The notes: generated by a model from the sequence alone, not told the origin. Shown: positions 22,786-32,062, numbered from the stretch's first letter. The stretch: DNA of 50,192 nucleotides from an uncultured Eubacteriales bacterium (GCA_900319345.1 ONNZ01000016.1:1-50192), one strand, 5' to 3'. Translations and numbers: made by a program.

Positions 22786-23388
22786 TCACACGCCGTAGCG
22801 GTATTCCCATGCTTCCTTCTCGTTGGGGACGAGCCCGAAGGCCTCGATGATCCGGTCCGCCACCTCGTCGGGGGTCAGGTCCGTGTTGTCGATCTTCAGG
22901 TGATGCGGGAACCAGACCTCCCCCTCCTCGGAGTTCAGCCGATGCGCCCGGGCGTCCTTCAAAAGGTTCCGGCGGCTCCATGCCACGTCCCGCTTGGAGG
23001 GCTTGCGCTCCATCCGATGGGGCGTCTCGTTCCGCTGGAGCCGGGCGTCCAAACTGGCGCAAAGCTCCACGAAGAAGAACCGGCCCCCGTGCTCCGTGAA
23101 CAGGTGGTGGAGCCCCGTGAGATAGTCCCGCTCCTCCTGCATCTCGAAGGCGCAGACGTAGGTGAAGATCAGGTCCACTCCGTGCTGGACGGCGAGATCG
23201 AAGGCGCTCTTGCGGATGGCTTCGTTGAAGGCCCGTTGGGCGGGAGTGCCGAAGCCGAAGATCCGGTCCGACAGCTCGATGCTGTCGTGGTTCATCATCA
23301 GTTTGTATTTGAGCTTGTCCCTGAGACTCTCCGCCACCGTCATCTTGCCCACGGCCTGAGGCCCGCAGACCACGATCAGATCCGCCAT
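22786..23388 (-). CDS. P-loop kinase-like ATPase
   Basis: The 200-residue protein has a Walker A motif GPQAVGKMTVA (about 8-18) and the fold outline of small nucleoside/shikimate-type kinases, including an LCASLDARLQRN region and a HLKIDNTDLTPDEVADRI C-terminus typical of AAA-17/33 kinase-like proteins. The substrate is unknown. The start at 23388 is chosen over 23394 because GGGAGAG then lies 6 nt upstream. Catalytic details beyond the P-loop are not certain. Confidence 0.72.
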   Translation of the reverse strand: MADLIVVCGPQAVGKMTVAESLRDKLKYKLMMNHDSIELSDRIFGFGTPAQRAFNEAIRKSAFDLAVQHGVDLIFTYVCAFEMQEERDYLTGLHHLFTEHGGRFFFVELCASLDARLQRNETPHRMERKPSKRDVAWSRRNLLKDARAHRLNSEEGEVWFPHHLKIDNTDLTPDEVADRIIEAFGLVPNEKEAWEYRYGV

Positions 23389-23478
23389 GTCCATCTCTCC
23401 CGTATTTGATACTTCTTTATATATACCACAAAACCGGCGGCCCTGTCACTATGGTTTGCTGGAAAACATGGCCCCCCT

Positions 23479-23507
23479 TTGCAAGGCCGGACGGCTTGTG
23501 GTATACT
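23479..23507 (+). promoter_or_regulatory. Promoter of the C-S lyase-pcp pair
   Basis: TTGCAA (23479-23484), 17-nt spacer, TATACT (23502-23507); 30 nt before the start codon. Confidence 0.75.
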
Positions 23508-23536
23508 TTTGTCAACGAACCGCAAGGAGGATGATC

Positions 23537-24712
23537 ATGATCTACGATTTCACCACCCTGCCCGATCGCTGGGACGCGGGCGCTTTCAAATACGAGCACA
23601 TGAAGGAGCTCAAGCCCGACGTGTCCCGGGACGCCGTGCCCCTGTCCGTGGCGGACATGGAGTTTCTGGACCCGCCCGAAGTGGTGGCGGGGCTCAAGGA
23701 CTACCTCGATCACAACGTGCTGGGCTATACCGGTCCTACGGCGGGGTATTTCGAAGCGGTCCAAAGCTGGATGGAGCGTCGCCACGGGTTCCGGCCCGAC
23801 AAGGATTGGTTCATCACCAGCCCCGGCATCGTGCCCGCCCTCTATGAGATCGTCAAGGCCCTGACGGCACCCGGGGACGGGGTGCTCATGCTGAGCCCGG
23901 TCTATCACCCCTTCCGCTTCGCCGCCCAGGAGCAGGGGAGGGAGGCGGTCTTCTGCCCCCTGATCGAACGGGAGCGGACCTACGACATCGACTTCGACTT
24001 ATTTGAAAAGCTGTGCGCTGAGCCCCAGGTGAAGCTGTTTTTGCTGTGCAGCCCCCACAACCCCGTGGGCCGCATCTGGACCCGGGCGGAGCTGCTGCGG
24101 CTCGCCGAAATCTGCCTCAACAACGGCGTCATCATGGTGGCCGACGAGATCCACGGAGACCTGATCCTGCCCGGATATACCTTCGTTTCCGTGGGCACCC
24201 TGCCGGAACCTTACGTGAAGAACGCCGTCCTCTGCACCGCCCCCAGCAAGACCTTCAACCTGGCGGGTATGCAGTGCTCCAACCTGTTCGTGGCGGACGA
24301 GGGGCTTCGGGAGAAGCTGCAGAAGGAGGGCCACTATCCCACGCTGACGGCCCTGGGCTACGAGAGCTGCAGCCTGGCCTACACCTACGGGGAAGGCTGG
24401 CTGGAAGCGCTGTTGACGGTCCTGGGGGAGAACAAGAAGCTGGTGGAGACGTATTTGGCGGAACATATCCCCGCTATACGGCCTTTCGAGCTCATGGGCA
24501 CCTACCTCATGTGGCTCGATTGCCGGGCCCTGGGCCTGGACAAGGAGGGCCTCGAAAAGGCCATGATCGACGGGGAGCTGTTCTTCGACGAGGGTTACAT
24601 CTTCGGTGAGGAAGGCGCGGGCTTCGAGCGCCTGAATCTCGCTTGCCCCACCTGGGTCCTCCAAAAGGCCCTGGACAAGCTGGCCGCCGTGGTGGGGAGG
24701 CTGGGCAAATGA
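23537..24712 (+). CDS. MalY/PatB-type PLP aminotransferase (cystathionine beta-lyase-like)
   Basis: The 391-residue protein is a fold-type I PLP enzyme: SVADMEFLDPPEV at the N-terminus, SPHNPVGRIWTRAEL, VADEIHGDL (Asp that contacts the pyridine N), and the PLP lysine in TAPSKTFNLAGMQCSN (about 235-250). The MalY/PatB branch cleaves C-S bonds in cystathionine or cysteine. AAGGAGG is 6 nt before the ATG at 23537, which decides against 23531. The next gene, pcp, overlaps its stop by 4 nt, tying amino-acid breakdown to peptide breakdown. Confidence 0.88.
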   Translation: MIYDFTTLPDRWDAGAFKYEHMKELKPDVSRDAVPLSVADMEFLDPPEVVAGLKDYLDHNVLGYTGPTAGYFEAVQSWMERRHGFRPDKDWFITSPGIVPALYEIVKALTAPGDGVLMLSPVYHPFRFAAQEQGREAVFCPLIERERTYDIDFDLFEKLCAEPQVKLFLLCSPHNPVGRIWTRAELLRLAEICLNNGVIMVADEIHGDLILPGYTFVSVGTLPEPYVKNAVLCTAPSKTFNLAGMQCSNLFVADEGLREKLQKEGHYPTLTALGYESCSLAYTYGEGWLEALLTVLGENKKLVETYLAEHIPAIRPFELMGTYLMWLDCRALGLDKEGLEKAMIDGELFFDEGYIFGEEGAGFERLNLACPTWVLQKALDKLAAVVGRLGK

Positions 24713-25305
24713 AGCGATTGCTGATCACCGGCTTCGCCCCCTTCGGCGGGGATAGAATCAACCCCTCCTGGCAGGCGGTCCAGGCTTTGCCCGAGACCGT
24801 GGGCGGGTGGGAGCTCTGTAAGCGGGAGCTGCCCGTCACCTTCCGGGGTGCGCCTGAAGCTTTGTTCGCCGCCGTAGAGGAGGCGGAGCCGGACGCGGTG
24901 CTGATGGTCGGTCTCGCCGCCAGCCGGGGCATGGTGACCCCGGAGCGGCAGGGGGTCAACGAGATGGCGGCCCGGATCCCCGATAACGCGGGGAACCAGC
25001 CCCAGAACGAGCCCGTGGTCCCCGGCGGGCCGGAGATCCTCTTTTCCACCCTGCCCGTGGAGGACATGACGGAGGCCATCCAGGCCGCCGACGTTTCCGC
25101 CCGGCTCTCCGACAGCGCGGGCCGGTTCGTGTGCAACGCCCTGCTCTATGCGGCGCTCTATCGCCTGGAGCAGGCGGACGATCCCGTTCCCGCCGCCTTC
25201 ATCCACGTGCCCGCCACGCCGGAGCTGGGGGAGGGGAAGGACTGGCCCACCCTGACCCTGGACGAGATCGTCACGGCCCTCACTGCCGCTATTAAAGCTA
25301 TCTGA
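24709..25305 (+). CDS. pcp: Pyroglutamyl-peptidase I (C15)
   Basis: The 198-residue protein has the Pcp motifs: LLITGFAPFGG at the N-terminus, the Glu in TPERQGVN, the catalytic Cys in SAGRFVCNALLYAAL, and the His in AAFIHVPATPE. It removes N-terminal pyroglutamate from peptides. Length is slightly below the usual 205-215. ATGA overlap with the upstream lyase gene indicates translational coupling. A paired-hairpin terminator follows. Confidence 0.93.
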   Translation: MKRLLITGFAPFGGDRINPSWQAVQALPETVGGWELCKRELPVTFRGAPEALFAAVEEAEPDAVLMVGLAASRGMVTPERQGVNEMAARIPDNAGNQPQNEPVVPGGPEILFSTLPVEDMTEAIQAADVSARLSDSAGRFVCNALLYAALYRLEQADDPVPAAFIHVPATPELGEGKDWPTLTLDEIVTALTAAIKAI

Positions 25306-25326
25306 TCCAAAATACAAGACCAACAA

Positions 25327-25372
25327 AAAAGCTTAAGAGGGATCAAGACGAATCCTTCTTAAGCTTTTCTTT
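25327..25372. terminator. Bidirectional terminator between pcp and the DUF1846 gene
   Basis: A 17-bp stem with one G-U (25327-25343 with 25352-25368), preceded by A and followed by T runs. First half of the paired-hairpin element. Confidence 0.85.
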
Positions 25373-25377
25373 TTTGC

Positions 25378-25414
25378 GCCGCTTTTTTCTCTTCACCGAA
25401 GAGAAAAAAGCGGC
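25378..25414. repeat. T-tract hairpin (copy D of the repeat family)
   Basis: A 17-bp perfect stem, GCCGCTTTTTTCTCTTC (25378-25394) with 25398-25414, loop ACC. Relative to copy C, several stem bases differ on both arms so that pairing is kept. Confidence 0.85.
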
Positions 25415-25426
25415 AAAATAATCCAA

Positions 25427-26911
25427 TTACTTGTGATACAGCTTCTTGGTCTGGTACACGGGCTCACAGGTCACGTGGATGCCCAGCTTTCTGAGGAGGT
25501 TCAGGTCCACCTCCGCCAGGATCACCGTGGAGTGCATCTCGCAGCCCTGCAGGTCGCTGAGGTGCTCCATGGCGATCTCCGCCGTGGGGTTGGTGGCGGC
25601 GCAGATACTGAGGGCCAGCAGCGTCTCGTCCGTGTGGAGCCGGGGGTTGTGGTTCCCCAGATGGTCCACCTTCAGGTGCTGGATGGGCTCGATGATGACG
25701 GGGGAGATGAGCTTCATATCGTGGCGGATGCCGCCCAGCTCCTTGAGGGCGTTCAGCAGCATGGCCGAAGCCGCGCCGAGGAGCGGCGTGGACTTGCCCG
25801 TGACCACCCGTCCGTCGGGCAGCTCGATGGCCGCGGCGGGGCCGCCGGTCTCCTGGGCCCGCTGGAGGGCGGGGCCTACGGGCGGCCGATCCTCCGGCTT
25901 CAATCCGGCCTGCTTCATGAGGATGCGGAGCTTGTCCACCTCCTCGTCGGTGGTGAAGCCCTTCTTCTTGCTCATCTGGGCGGCAAAGAACCGGCGGATG
26001 ATCTCCTGCTGGGCGGCGAAGCGGACCGCCTCGTCGTCGCTGATACAGAAGCCCACCATGTTCACGCCCATGTCCGTGGGGGACTTGTAGGGGGACTGGC
26101 CATAGATCTGCTCAAACATGGCGTTGAGCACGGGGAAGATCTCGATATCCCGGTTGTAGTTGACGGCGATCTTGCCGTAGGCCTCCAGGTGGAAGGGATC
26201 CACCATGTTCACGTCGCTAAGGTCCGTGGTGGCGGCCTCGTAGGCCAGGTTCACCGGGTGGTTGAGGGGCAGGTTCCAGATGGGGAAGGTCTCGAACTTG
26301 GCGTAGCCCGCCTTCACGCCCCGGAGGTTCTCGTGGTACAGCTGGGAGATGCAGGTGGCCATCTTGCCGCTGCCGGGGCCGGGGGCGGTGACCACCACCA
26401 GGGGCCGGGTGGTCTCCACATAGTCGTTCTTGCCGCAGCCCTGGTCGCTCATGATGAGCTGGGCGTCGGCGGGGTAGCCGGGGATGGAGTAGTGGTGGTA
26501 GCACTTGACGCCCAGGGCCTCCAGCCGGTTGGAGAAGTTCACCGCAGCCCGCTGCCGGGCGTAGCGGGTGATGACCACGCTCCCCACGTACAGGCCGAAA
26601 TCCCGGAAGATGTCGATGAGCCGCAGCACGTCCTGGTCGTAGGTGATGCCCAGGTCGCTCCTGACTTTGTTCTTCTCGATGTCCGAGGCGTTGATGACGA
26701 TGATGATCTCCACCTGGTCGCTGAGGGACCGGAGCATCTGCATCTTGCTGTCGGGCTGGAAGCCGGGCAGGACCCGGGACGCGTGATAGTCGTCGAAGAG
26801 CTTGCCGCCGAATTCCAGGTAGAGCTTGCCGCCGAAGGAGTCGATCCGCTGGCGGATGTGCTCGGACTGGAGCCTCACGTATTGGTCGTGGTCAAAACCG
26901 ATCCTCTGCAT
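25427..26911 (-). CDS. DUF1846 family protein
   Basis: The 494-residue protein matches the DUF1846 family in length and landmarks: MQRIGFDHDQYVRLQSEHI, TAPGPGSGKMATCISQLYHE (P-loop-like) and FETFPIWNLPLNHPVN. Structures exist for this family but no reaction is established; a nucleotide-binding role is suggested by the GPGSGK loop. ATG 26911 has GGGGAGG 8 nt upstream. It is divergent from the M3 peptidase with back-to-back promoters. Confidence 0.9.
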   Translation of the reverse strand: MQRIGFDHDQYVRLQSEHIRQRIDSFGGKLYLEFGGKLFDDYHASRVLPGFQPDSKMQMLRSLSDQVEIIIVINASDIEKNKVRSDLGITYDQDVLRLIDIFRDFGLYVGSVVITRYARQRAAVNFSNRLEALGVKCYHHYSIPGYPADAQLIMSDQGCGKNDYVETTRPLVVVTAPGPGSGKMATCISQLYHENLRGVKAGYAKFETFPIWNLPLNHPVNLAYEAATTDLSDVNMVDPFHLEAYGKIAVNYNRDIEIFPVLNAMFEQIYGQSPYKSPTDMGVNMVGFCISDDEAVRFAAQQEIIRRFFAAQMSKKKGFTTDEEVDKLRILMKQAGLKPEDRPPVGPALQRAQETGGPAAAIELPDGRVVTGKSTPLLGAASAMLLNALKELGGIRHDMKLISPVIIEPIQHLKVDHLGNHNPRLHTDETLLALSICAATNPTAEIAMEHLSDLQGCEMHSTVILAEVDLNLLRKLGIHVTCEPVYQTKKLYHK

Positions 26912-26939
26912 GTACCACACCTCCCCAAATATACAGCAC

Positions 26940-26968
26940 ATTATATACAAGTCCGACAATTTTTTCAA
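26940..26968 (-). promoter_or_regulatory. Promoter of the DUF1846 gene
   Basis: On the minus strand TTGAAA (26968-26963), 17-nt spacer, TATAAT (26945-26940). Confidence 0.8.
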
Positions 26969-26972
26969 GAAC

Positions 26973-27001
26973 TTGTCTTTAGTCTTTGGAAGGTGTATAC
27001 T
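26973..27001 (+). promoter_or_regulatory. Promoter of the M3 peptidase-pepT operon
   Basis: TTGTCT (26973-26978), 17-nt spacer, TATACT (26996-27001). Its -35 box is 5 bp from the divergent DUF1846 -35 box. Confidence 0.75.
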
Positions 27002-27050
27002 ATTTTACTACCCGAAGGAGACGGGGGACCATCAAAGAGGAGGAGTGACC

Positions 27051-28751
27051 ATGCTGTTTTCTGACATGCCCTATGTTCGTCCGGACGTGGATTTTCTCAG
27101 GGAGAAGATCGAGGAGCACACCGAGGAGCTGAAGAACGCTCAGAGCTTCGCCGAAGCGGACCGGGCCTACGTGGCCCTGGAGAAGGCTTTCTCCGGGGTG
27201 GAGACCGCCATGACCCTGTGCTACATCCGCCACTCCCTGAACACGGAGGACGAATTCTACGCCGCGGAGCAGGAGTACCTGGACGAGTTCTCCCCCGAGC
27301 TCCAGGAGATCCAGCAGAGCGTTTGCCTGGTCCTGTACCATTCCCCCTGGCGGCCCGATTTCGAACGGAAATACGGTTCCCTCCTGTTCAGGAACATGAC
27401 CATCAAGCTGCGCTCCTTCGATCCTAAGCTGATCCCGGACATGCAGGAGGAGAACAAGCTGGTCACCGCCTACGGCAAGCTCATCGCCTCCGCCCAGATC
27501 CCCTTCGAGGGGCAGGTGCTGAACCTGGCCCAGCTGGGGCCCTACAAGGAGAGCCCCGATCCCGCCATGCGTCGGAAGGCGTGGCTGGCCCAGGCGGGCT
27601 TCTACGTCGAGCATCAGGCGGAGCTGGACGAGATCTATGACAAGCTCACCGCCCTCAGGACCAAGATGGGCCGGGCCATGGGCTACGAGAACTTCGTGCC
27701 CCTGGGGTACGACCGCATGTGCCGCAACTGCTACACGGAAGCGGACGTGAAGAAGTTCCGGGAGGCCATCGTGCAATACGTGGTGCCCGTGGCGGACCGA
27801 CTCTATCGGGAGCAGGCCCAGCGCCTGGGCGTCAGCTACCCCCTGAGCTACGCGGACACGGCCCCCATGTTCCTCTCCGGAAACCCCAGGCCCAAGGGCA
27901 CGGCGGACGACATCCTGGCGGCGGGGAAGAAGTTTTATCACGAGCTGTCCCCGGAGGCGTCGGCCTTCATCGACGTCATGTTCAAGGACGAGCTCATGGA
28001 CGTGCTGAGCCGCAAGGGCAAGCAGGGGGGCGGCTATTGCGCCGGCATCCCCGACTACAAGGTGCCCTTCATCTTCGCCAACTTCAACGGCACCCAGGGG
28101 GACGTGGAGGTGCTGACCCACGAGGGCGGCCACGCCTTCGCCGGCTACACCGCCCGGGACATCTTCCCCGAGGAGCTTCAGAGCCCCACCCTGGAGAGCT
28201 GCGAGATCCACTCCATGAGCATGGAGTTCTTCGCCTGGCCCTGGGCCGAGGACTTCTTCGGCGATCAGGCGGACAAGTACCGCTATGCTCACCTGGCGGG
28301 GGCCCTCACGTTCCTGCCCTACGGCACCATGGTGGACCACTTCCAGCACATCGTCTACGAGCAGCCGGAGCTGACCCCCGATCAGCGGCATGAGAAGTGG
28401 GCGGAGCTGACGAAGGTCTACATGCCCTGGATCCAGCTGGGCGACATGCCCTTCTGGGGCGAGGGGAAGGCCTGGCAGCGGCAAAGCCACATCTACGAAG
28501 CCCCCTTCTACTATATCGACTACTGCCTGGCCCAGTCCGTGGCGCTCCAGTTCTGGGCCCTCATGCAGGCGGACCGGGAGAACGCCTGGCAGCGGTACTA
28601 CAAGCTCGTCAAGCTGGCCGGCACCCGGACCTATCGGGAGCTGGTGGCCGCCGCGGGTCTCAACGATCCCTTCGAGCCTGAGGGCCTGAAGGCGGCCTGC
28701 GAAGCTGCGGCCCAATGGCTGGACGGCTGTGATATGACCAAGATCAAATAA
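27051..28751 (+). CDS. M3 family oligoendopeptidase
   Basis: The 566-residue protein has VLTHEGGHAFAGY (HExxH, about 360-370) and a downstream ESCEIHSMSMEFF supplying the third zinc ligand Glu. It is a second M3 enzyme in the window, distinct from pepF in length and motif (HEGGH against HELGH). It probably cleaves medium-size peptides in the cytoplasm. AGGAGG lies 5 nt upstream of the ATG. It is followed 12 nt later by pepT, so the pair likely works in sequence: endopeptidase, then tripeptidase. Confidence 0.9.
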   Translation: MLFSDMPYVRPDVDFLREKIEEHTEELKNAQSFAEADRAYVALEKAFSGVETAMTLCYIRHSLNTEDEFYAAEQEYLDEFSPELQEIQQSVCLVLYHSPWRPDFERKYGSLLFRNMTIKLRSFDPKLIPDMQEENKLVTAYGKLIASAQIPFEGQVLNLAQLGPYKESPDPAMRRKAWLAQAGFYVEHQAELDEIYDKLTALRTKMGRAMGYENFVPLGYDRMCRNCYTEADVKKFREAIVQYVVPVADRLYREQAQRLGVSYPLSYADTAPMFLSGNPRPKGTADDILAAGKKFYHELSPEASAFIDVMFKDELMDVLSRKGKQGGGYCAGIPDYKVPFIFANFNGTQGDVEVLTHEGGHAFAGYTARDIFPEELQSPTLESCEIHSMSMEFFAWPWAEDFFGDQADKYRYAHLAGALTFLPYGTMVDHFQHIVYEQPELTPDQRHEKWAELTKVYMPWIQLGDMPFWGEGKAWQRQSHIYEAPFYYIDYCLAQSVALQFWALMQADRENAWQRYYKLVKLAGTRTYRELVAAAGLNDPFEPEGLKAACEAAAQWLDGCDMTKIK

Positions 28752-28763
28752 GGAGGACCGCCC

Positions 28764-29984
28764 ATGCGCGCCTACGAACGTTTCATCACCTATGCCAAGA
28801 TCCATACCGCCAGCAGCGAGGACTTCGTGCAGAACCCCTCCACGGAGCGCCAGTTCGACCTGGCCCGTCTGCTGGTGAAGGAGCTTCAGGAACTGGGCGT
28901 CAAGGACGCCCGGGTCAGCGACAAATGCTACGTCTACGGCTCCCTGCCCGCCACCCCCGGCTATGAGGACAAGCCCAAGCTGGGCTTCATCGCCCATATG
29001 GACACCATCCCCGACTTCTCCGGGGAGAACGTGAAGCCCACGTTGGTCCATGACTACGACGGCGGCGACATCCCCCTGGGGGATTCCGGCCGCGTCCTGT
29101 CCCCCAAGGATTTCCCCAGCCTCCGGGAGCTGAAGGGCAAGACCCTCATCACCACCGACGGCACCACCGTTCTGGGCGGCGACGACAAGGCGGGCGTGGC
29201 GGAGATCATGACCCTGGTGGAGATCCTTCAGCAGGGCGATATCCCCCACGGCTTCATCGGCGTGGCCTTCACCCCCGACGAGGAGATCGGCCACGGCCCC
29301 GACGGCTTCGACGTGCAGGGCTTCGGCTGTGACTTCGGGTACACCCTGGACGGTGGCAAGGCGGGGGAGATCGAGTTCGAGAACTTCAACGCCTGCGCCG
29401 CCAAGGTGACCGTCCACGGCCGGAACGTGCACCCCGGTGCCGCCAAGGGCGTCATGATCAACGCCCTGCAGGTGGCCATGGAGCTGAACGGCCTGCTGCC
29501 CGGGGCGGAGCGGCCAGAGCATACGGACATGTACGAGGGCTTCTTCCACCTGACCGACATGAGCGGGAACGTGGAGAAGGCCACCCTGTCCTACATCGTC
29601 CGGGATCACAGCGCCCCCCGGTTCGACAGCCGCAAGGCCACCCTGCGGCACATCGAGGCCTTCCTCAACGAGAAGTACGGCCCCGGCACCGTGGAGCTCG
29701 CTATCCGGGACCAGTATCGGAACATGGTGGAGAAGATCCGGCCCCACAACTACCATCTGATCGAGAACGCCATAGCGGCCTGTGAGCAGACGGGGGTGAA
29801 GCCCCTCATCCAGCCCATCCGGGGCGGCACCGATGGGGCCACCCTGTCCTTCATGGGTCTGCCCTGTCCCAACCTGGGCACCGGCGGCTACGCCTGCCAC
29901 GGCCCCTTCGAGCACGTGTGCGTGGAGGAGATGGACGCTTGCGTCGAGATCGCCCTGAACCTGGTCAAAGCCTACGCCAACTGA
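28764..29984 (+). CDS. pepT: Tripeptide aminopeptidase (peptidase T)
   Basis: The 406-residue M20B enzyme has GFIAHMDTIPDFSG (His and Asp), LGGDDKAGVAEI (bridging Asp), TPDEEIGHGPDGFD (catalytic Glu and ligand) and HGPFEHVCVEEM (last His). It removes the N-terminal residue from tripeptides. Length fits PepT (405-410). AAGGAGG lies upstream. Downstream MscS starts 22 nt later and could be co-transcribed. Confidence 0.96.
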   Translation: MRAYERFITYAKIHTASSEDFVQNPSTERQFDLARLLVKELQELGVKDARVSDKCYVYGSLPATPGYEDKPKLGFIAHMDTIPDFSGENVKPTLVHDYDGGDIPLGDSGRVLSPKDFPSLRELKGKTLITTDGTTVLGGDDKAGVAEIMTLVEILQQGDIPHGFIGVAFTPDEEIGHGPDGFDVQGFGCDFGYTLDGGKAGEIEFENFNACAAKVTVHGRNVHPGAAKGVMINALQVAMELNGLLPGAERPEHTDMYEGFFHLTDMSGNVEKATLSYIVRDHSAPRFDSRKATLRHIEAFLNEKYGPGTVELAIRDQYRNMVEKIRPHNYHLIENAIAACEQTGVKPLIQPIRGGTDGATLSFMGLPCPNLGTGGYACHGPFEHVCVEEMDACVEIALNLVKAYAN

Positions 29985-30006
29985 ACCGAACGAAAAGGAG
30001 ATTCCC

Positions 30007-30840
30007 ATGAAAAACCTGAAACCCCTGCTCACCTACCTGGTGGCCTTCGTCGCCTTTGCCCTGATCAACCGGTTCCTTTTCGCCCATCCCGTTATTGAGG
30101 TGCTGGCCATGGCGGCCATGGTCCTGTTCGCGGCCCAGCTCCTTCGCTTCCTGCTGAGCCTCATCAAGCCCAAGGAGCGCAAGGGCCTGACCCTCATCTC
30201 CCTGTTCTCCAGCCTCCTTCGCTACGTGGCGGCCCTGGTGATCCTCTGCTGGGGGCTCTCCATCCTGGGCGTCAACGTGAACGCCATCGTGGCCAGCGTG
30301 GGGATCGTGGCCTTGATCGTGGGCTTCGGCGCGGAGAGCCTGGTGGCCGACGTGGTCACGGGCATCTTCCTGCTCTTTGAGAACCAGTACAACGTGGGCG
30401 ACATCGTGGAGGTCAACGGCTTCCGCGGCACGGTGAAGGAGATCGGCATCCGCACCACCTCCATCATGGATGTGGGCGGCAACGTCAAGATCATCAATAA
30501 CTCCGAGATGAAGAGCATCCTGAACCGGTCCGACAACATCTCCCGGGCGGTCAGCGACATCGCCATCCCCTACGAGACGGACCTGGAGGCCCTGGAAGCT
30601 AAGCTCCCCGACCTCATGCAGGAGATCTACGAGCGGCGCGCCGACGTGATGCTGGCCGCGCCCCAGTACCTGGGGGTCCAGCAGCTGGCGGACTCCTCCG
30701 TGGTGCTCCGGTTCGTGGTGGAGGTGGCCGAGAAGGACATCTACACCGGCGCCCGCATCCTCAACCGGGATCTGTGGCTGGGCTTCCGCAAGCTGGGCGT
30801 GGAGTGCCCCTTCCCCCAGGTGGACGTGCACAGCAAGTAA
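30007..30840 (+). CDS. MscS-type mechanosensitive channel
   Basis: The 277-residue protein has three N-terminal helices (about 9-27, 31-50, 70-108), the pore-lining segment with VASVGIVALIVGFGAESLVADVVTG in overview, and the beta domain start NVGDIVEVNGFRGTVKEIGIRTT. It releases osmolytes under hypo-osmotic stress. AAGGAG precedes the ATG. It is a short MscS/YnaI-like form. Confidence 0.93.
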   Translation: MKNLKPLLTYLVAFVAFALINRFLFAHPVIEVLAMAAMVLFAAQLLRFLLSLIKPKERKGLTLISLFSSLLRYVAALVILCWGLSILGVNVNAIVASVGIVALIVGFGAESLVADVVTGIFLLFENQYNVGDIVEVNGFRGTVKEIGIRTTSIMDVGGNVKIINNSEMKSILNRSDNISRAVSDIAIPYETDLEALEAKLPDLMQEIYERRADVMLAAPQYLGVQQLADSSVVLRFVVEVAEKDIYTGARILNRDLWLGFRKLGVECPFPQVDVHSK

Positions 30841-30846
30841 GCTCCC

Positions 30847-31962
30847 ATGGGCCGTACCAGCAACGACAACGAATTCTGGCGTCCCCCGGAGGAGTTTCCC
30901 GCCCCGGCCGCCCAGATGACCCCGCCGCCGGAGGAGTTCGGCAGCGGTGGGGTGAGCGCGCCCGCGGCGAAGAAGAAGCGCAGACTCCACTGGCTGGCGG
31001 CGGCCGTGGCGATGGGGCTCCTGTCCACCGTTAGCCTCTTCAGCGGCGCTGTGAAGGCCGTCCCGGAGCCCGTCGTTTCCCCCACGCCCATGGCCGTGGT
31101 GGCGGCGGCGCCGACCCTGACCCCCAAGCCCCCGTTGGACCATACGCCGTCCCCCAGCCCCGTGCCCACGGCCGTGCCTGCGCCGACGGCGGAGCCTACG
31201 GTCACGCCCAAGCCCACGCCTGAACCGAAGACCGTCCCTGCCGCCAAGCTCACCTTCTACCGGACCAGCGAGGTCTATCACGGCACAGTGGTCCTGGAGG
31301 CCCAGGACAAGATGACGGCCGTCACAGCCCGCATATGGGACCGGGTGCTGGAGGAAACCATGTGGGAATACCCCTTCACGGCGGAGGACATCGCCCGAGG
31401 TTGGTATACCTTCCCGGAGTTTGATCTGGGCGCCAGCGAGTTTGCCAGGAACCATTGGGATCAGCTGATGGCCGGCTATGAGCCGGACCCCATATTGGAG
31501 GTCGTTTGCACCGCCCGTACCGACGACGGCGAAGAGACCTTCACAGAGCAGGCGGAGGCCGCCTACGAGCTGTGGATCAGCGACCGTTACGACCTGAAGA
31601 ATCCCGACGAGGATTTCCTCCACTATTTCCTGGAGGAGACCACCTATCCGGACTGCTTCGTGGTCCGCATGGACCCGTCGCCCTACGGTGAACTGAACAT
31701 GACCTATGGCGAGGACGTGGAGCTGCAGCCCGGCGACGTATCTGTGATCCTCAAGGCGGGCGGGCAGAGGCTTTCCGGCGACGGCTGGCACATGGAAAAG
31801 ACCGTGATCGTCCGCGAAGAGGGCACCTTCTATGCCTACGCCCTGGTGATCCCCCGGCCCGACAGCCTGCCGGAGCACGGTTCGGTAGAGATCGCCATCA
31901 CCCGGAAGTTCATCCATTATCCCACCAGCATGGCCACGAATATCCACGCCATCGAATACTGA
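30847..31962 (+). CDS. Membrane-anchored surface protein with Pro/Thr linker
   Basis: The 371-residue protein has a short cytoplasmic N-terminus with a PPxEEF repeat, basic KKKRR before one membrane helix (about 46-66), a linker of about 65 residues rich in Pro, Thr and Val, and a 235-residue extracellular beta-rich region. No catalytic motif is recognised. It starts 6 nt after the MscS stop. The linker style is shared with the SGNH and VanW proteins of this window, suggesting a common way of crossing the cell wall. Confidence 0.65.
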   Translation: MGRTSNDNEFWRPPEEFPAPAAQMTPPPEEFGSGGVSAPAAKKKRRLHWLAAAVAMGLLSTVSLFSGAVKAVPEPVVSPTPMAVVAAAPTLTPKPPLDHTPSPSPVPTAVPAPTAEPTVTPKPTPEPKTVPAAKLTFYRTSEVYHGTVVLEAQDKMTAVTARIWDRVLEETMWEYPFTAEDIARGWYTFPEFDLGASEFARNHWDQLMAGYEPDPILEVVCTARTDDGEETFTEQAEAAYELWISDRYDLKNPDEDFLHYFLEETTYPDCFVVRMDPSPYGELNMTYGEDVELQPGDVSVILKAGGQRLSGDGWHMEKTVIVREEGTFYAYALVIPRPDSLPEHGSVEIAITRKFIHYPTSMATNIHAIEY

Positions 31963-31977
31963 GATCATCCCATCCGT

Positions 31978-32009
31978 AAAGGAACGGGCAGATGCCCGTT
32001 CCTTTTTGC
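31978..32009 (+). terminator. Terminator of the M3-pepT-mscS unit
   Basis: A 12-bp perfect stem (31978-31989 with 31994-32005), AGAT loop, then TTTTT. Confidence 0.88.
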
Positions 32010-32062
32010 ATATGAGCGCCGCCTCAGTCATAGGTTGTACCATGATTTTACGGAGGTGCAAC

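Noticed and set aside
27000-30032. A 1010-codon minus-strand frame opposite the M3 peptidase and pepT
   Set aside because: It mirrors two well-recognised plus-strand genes and has the low-complexity His/Gly/Val-rich content produced by GC-biased third positions.
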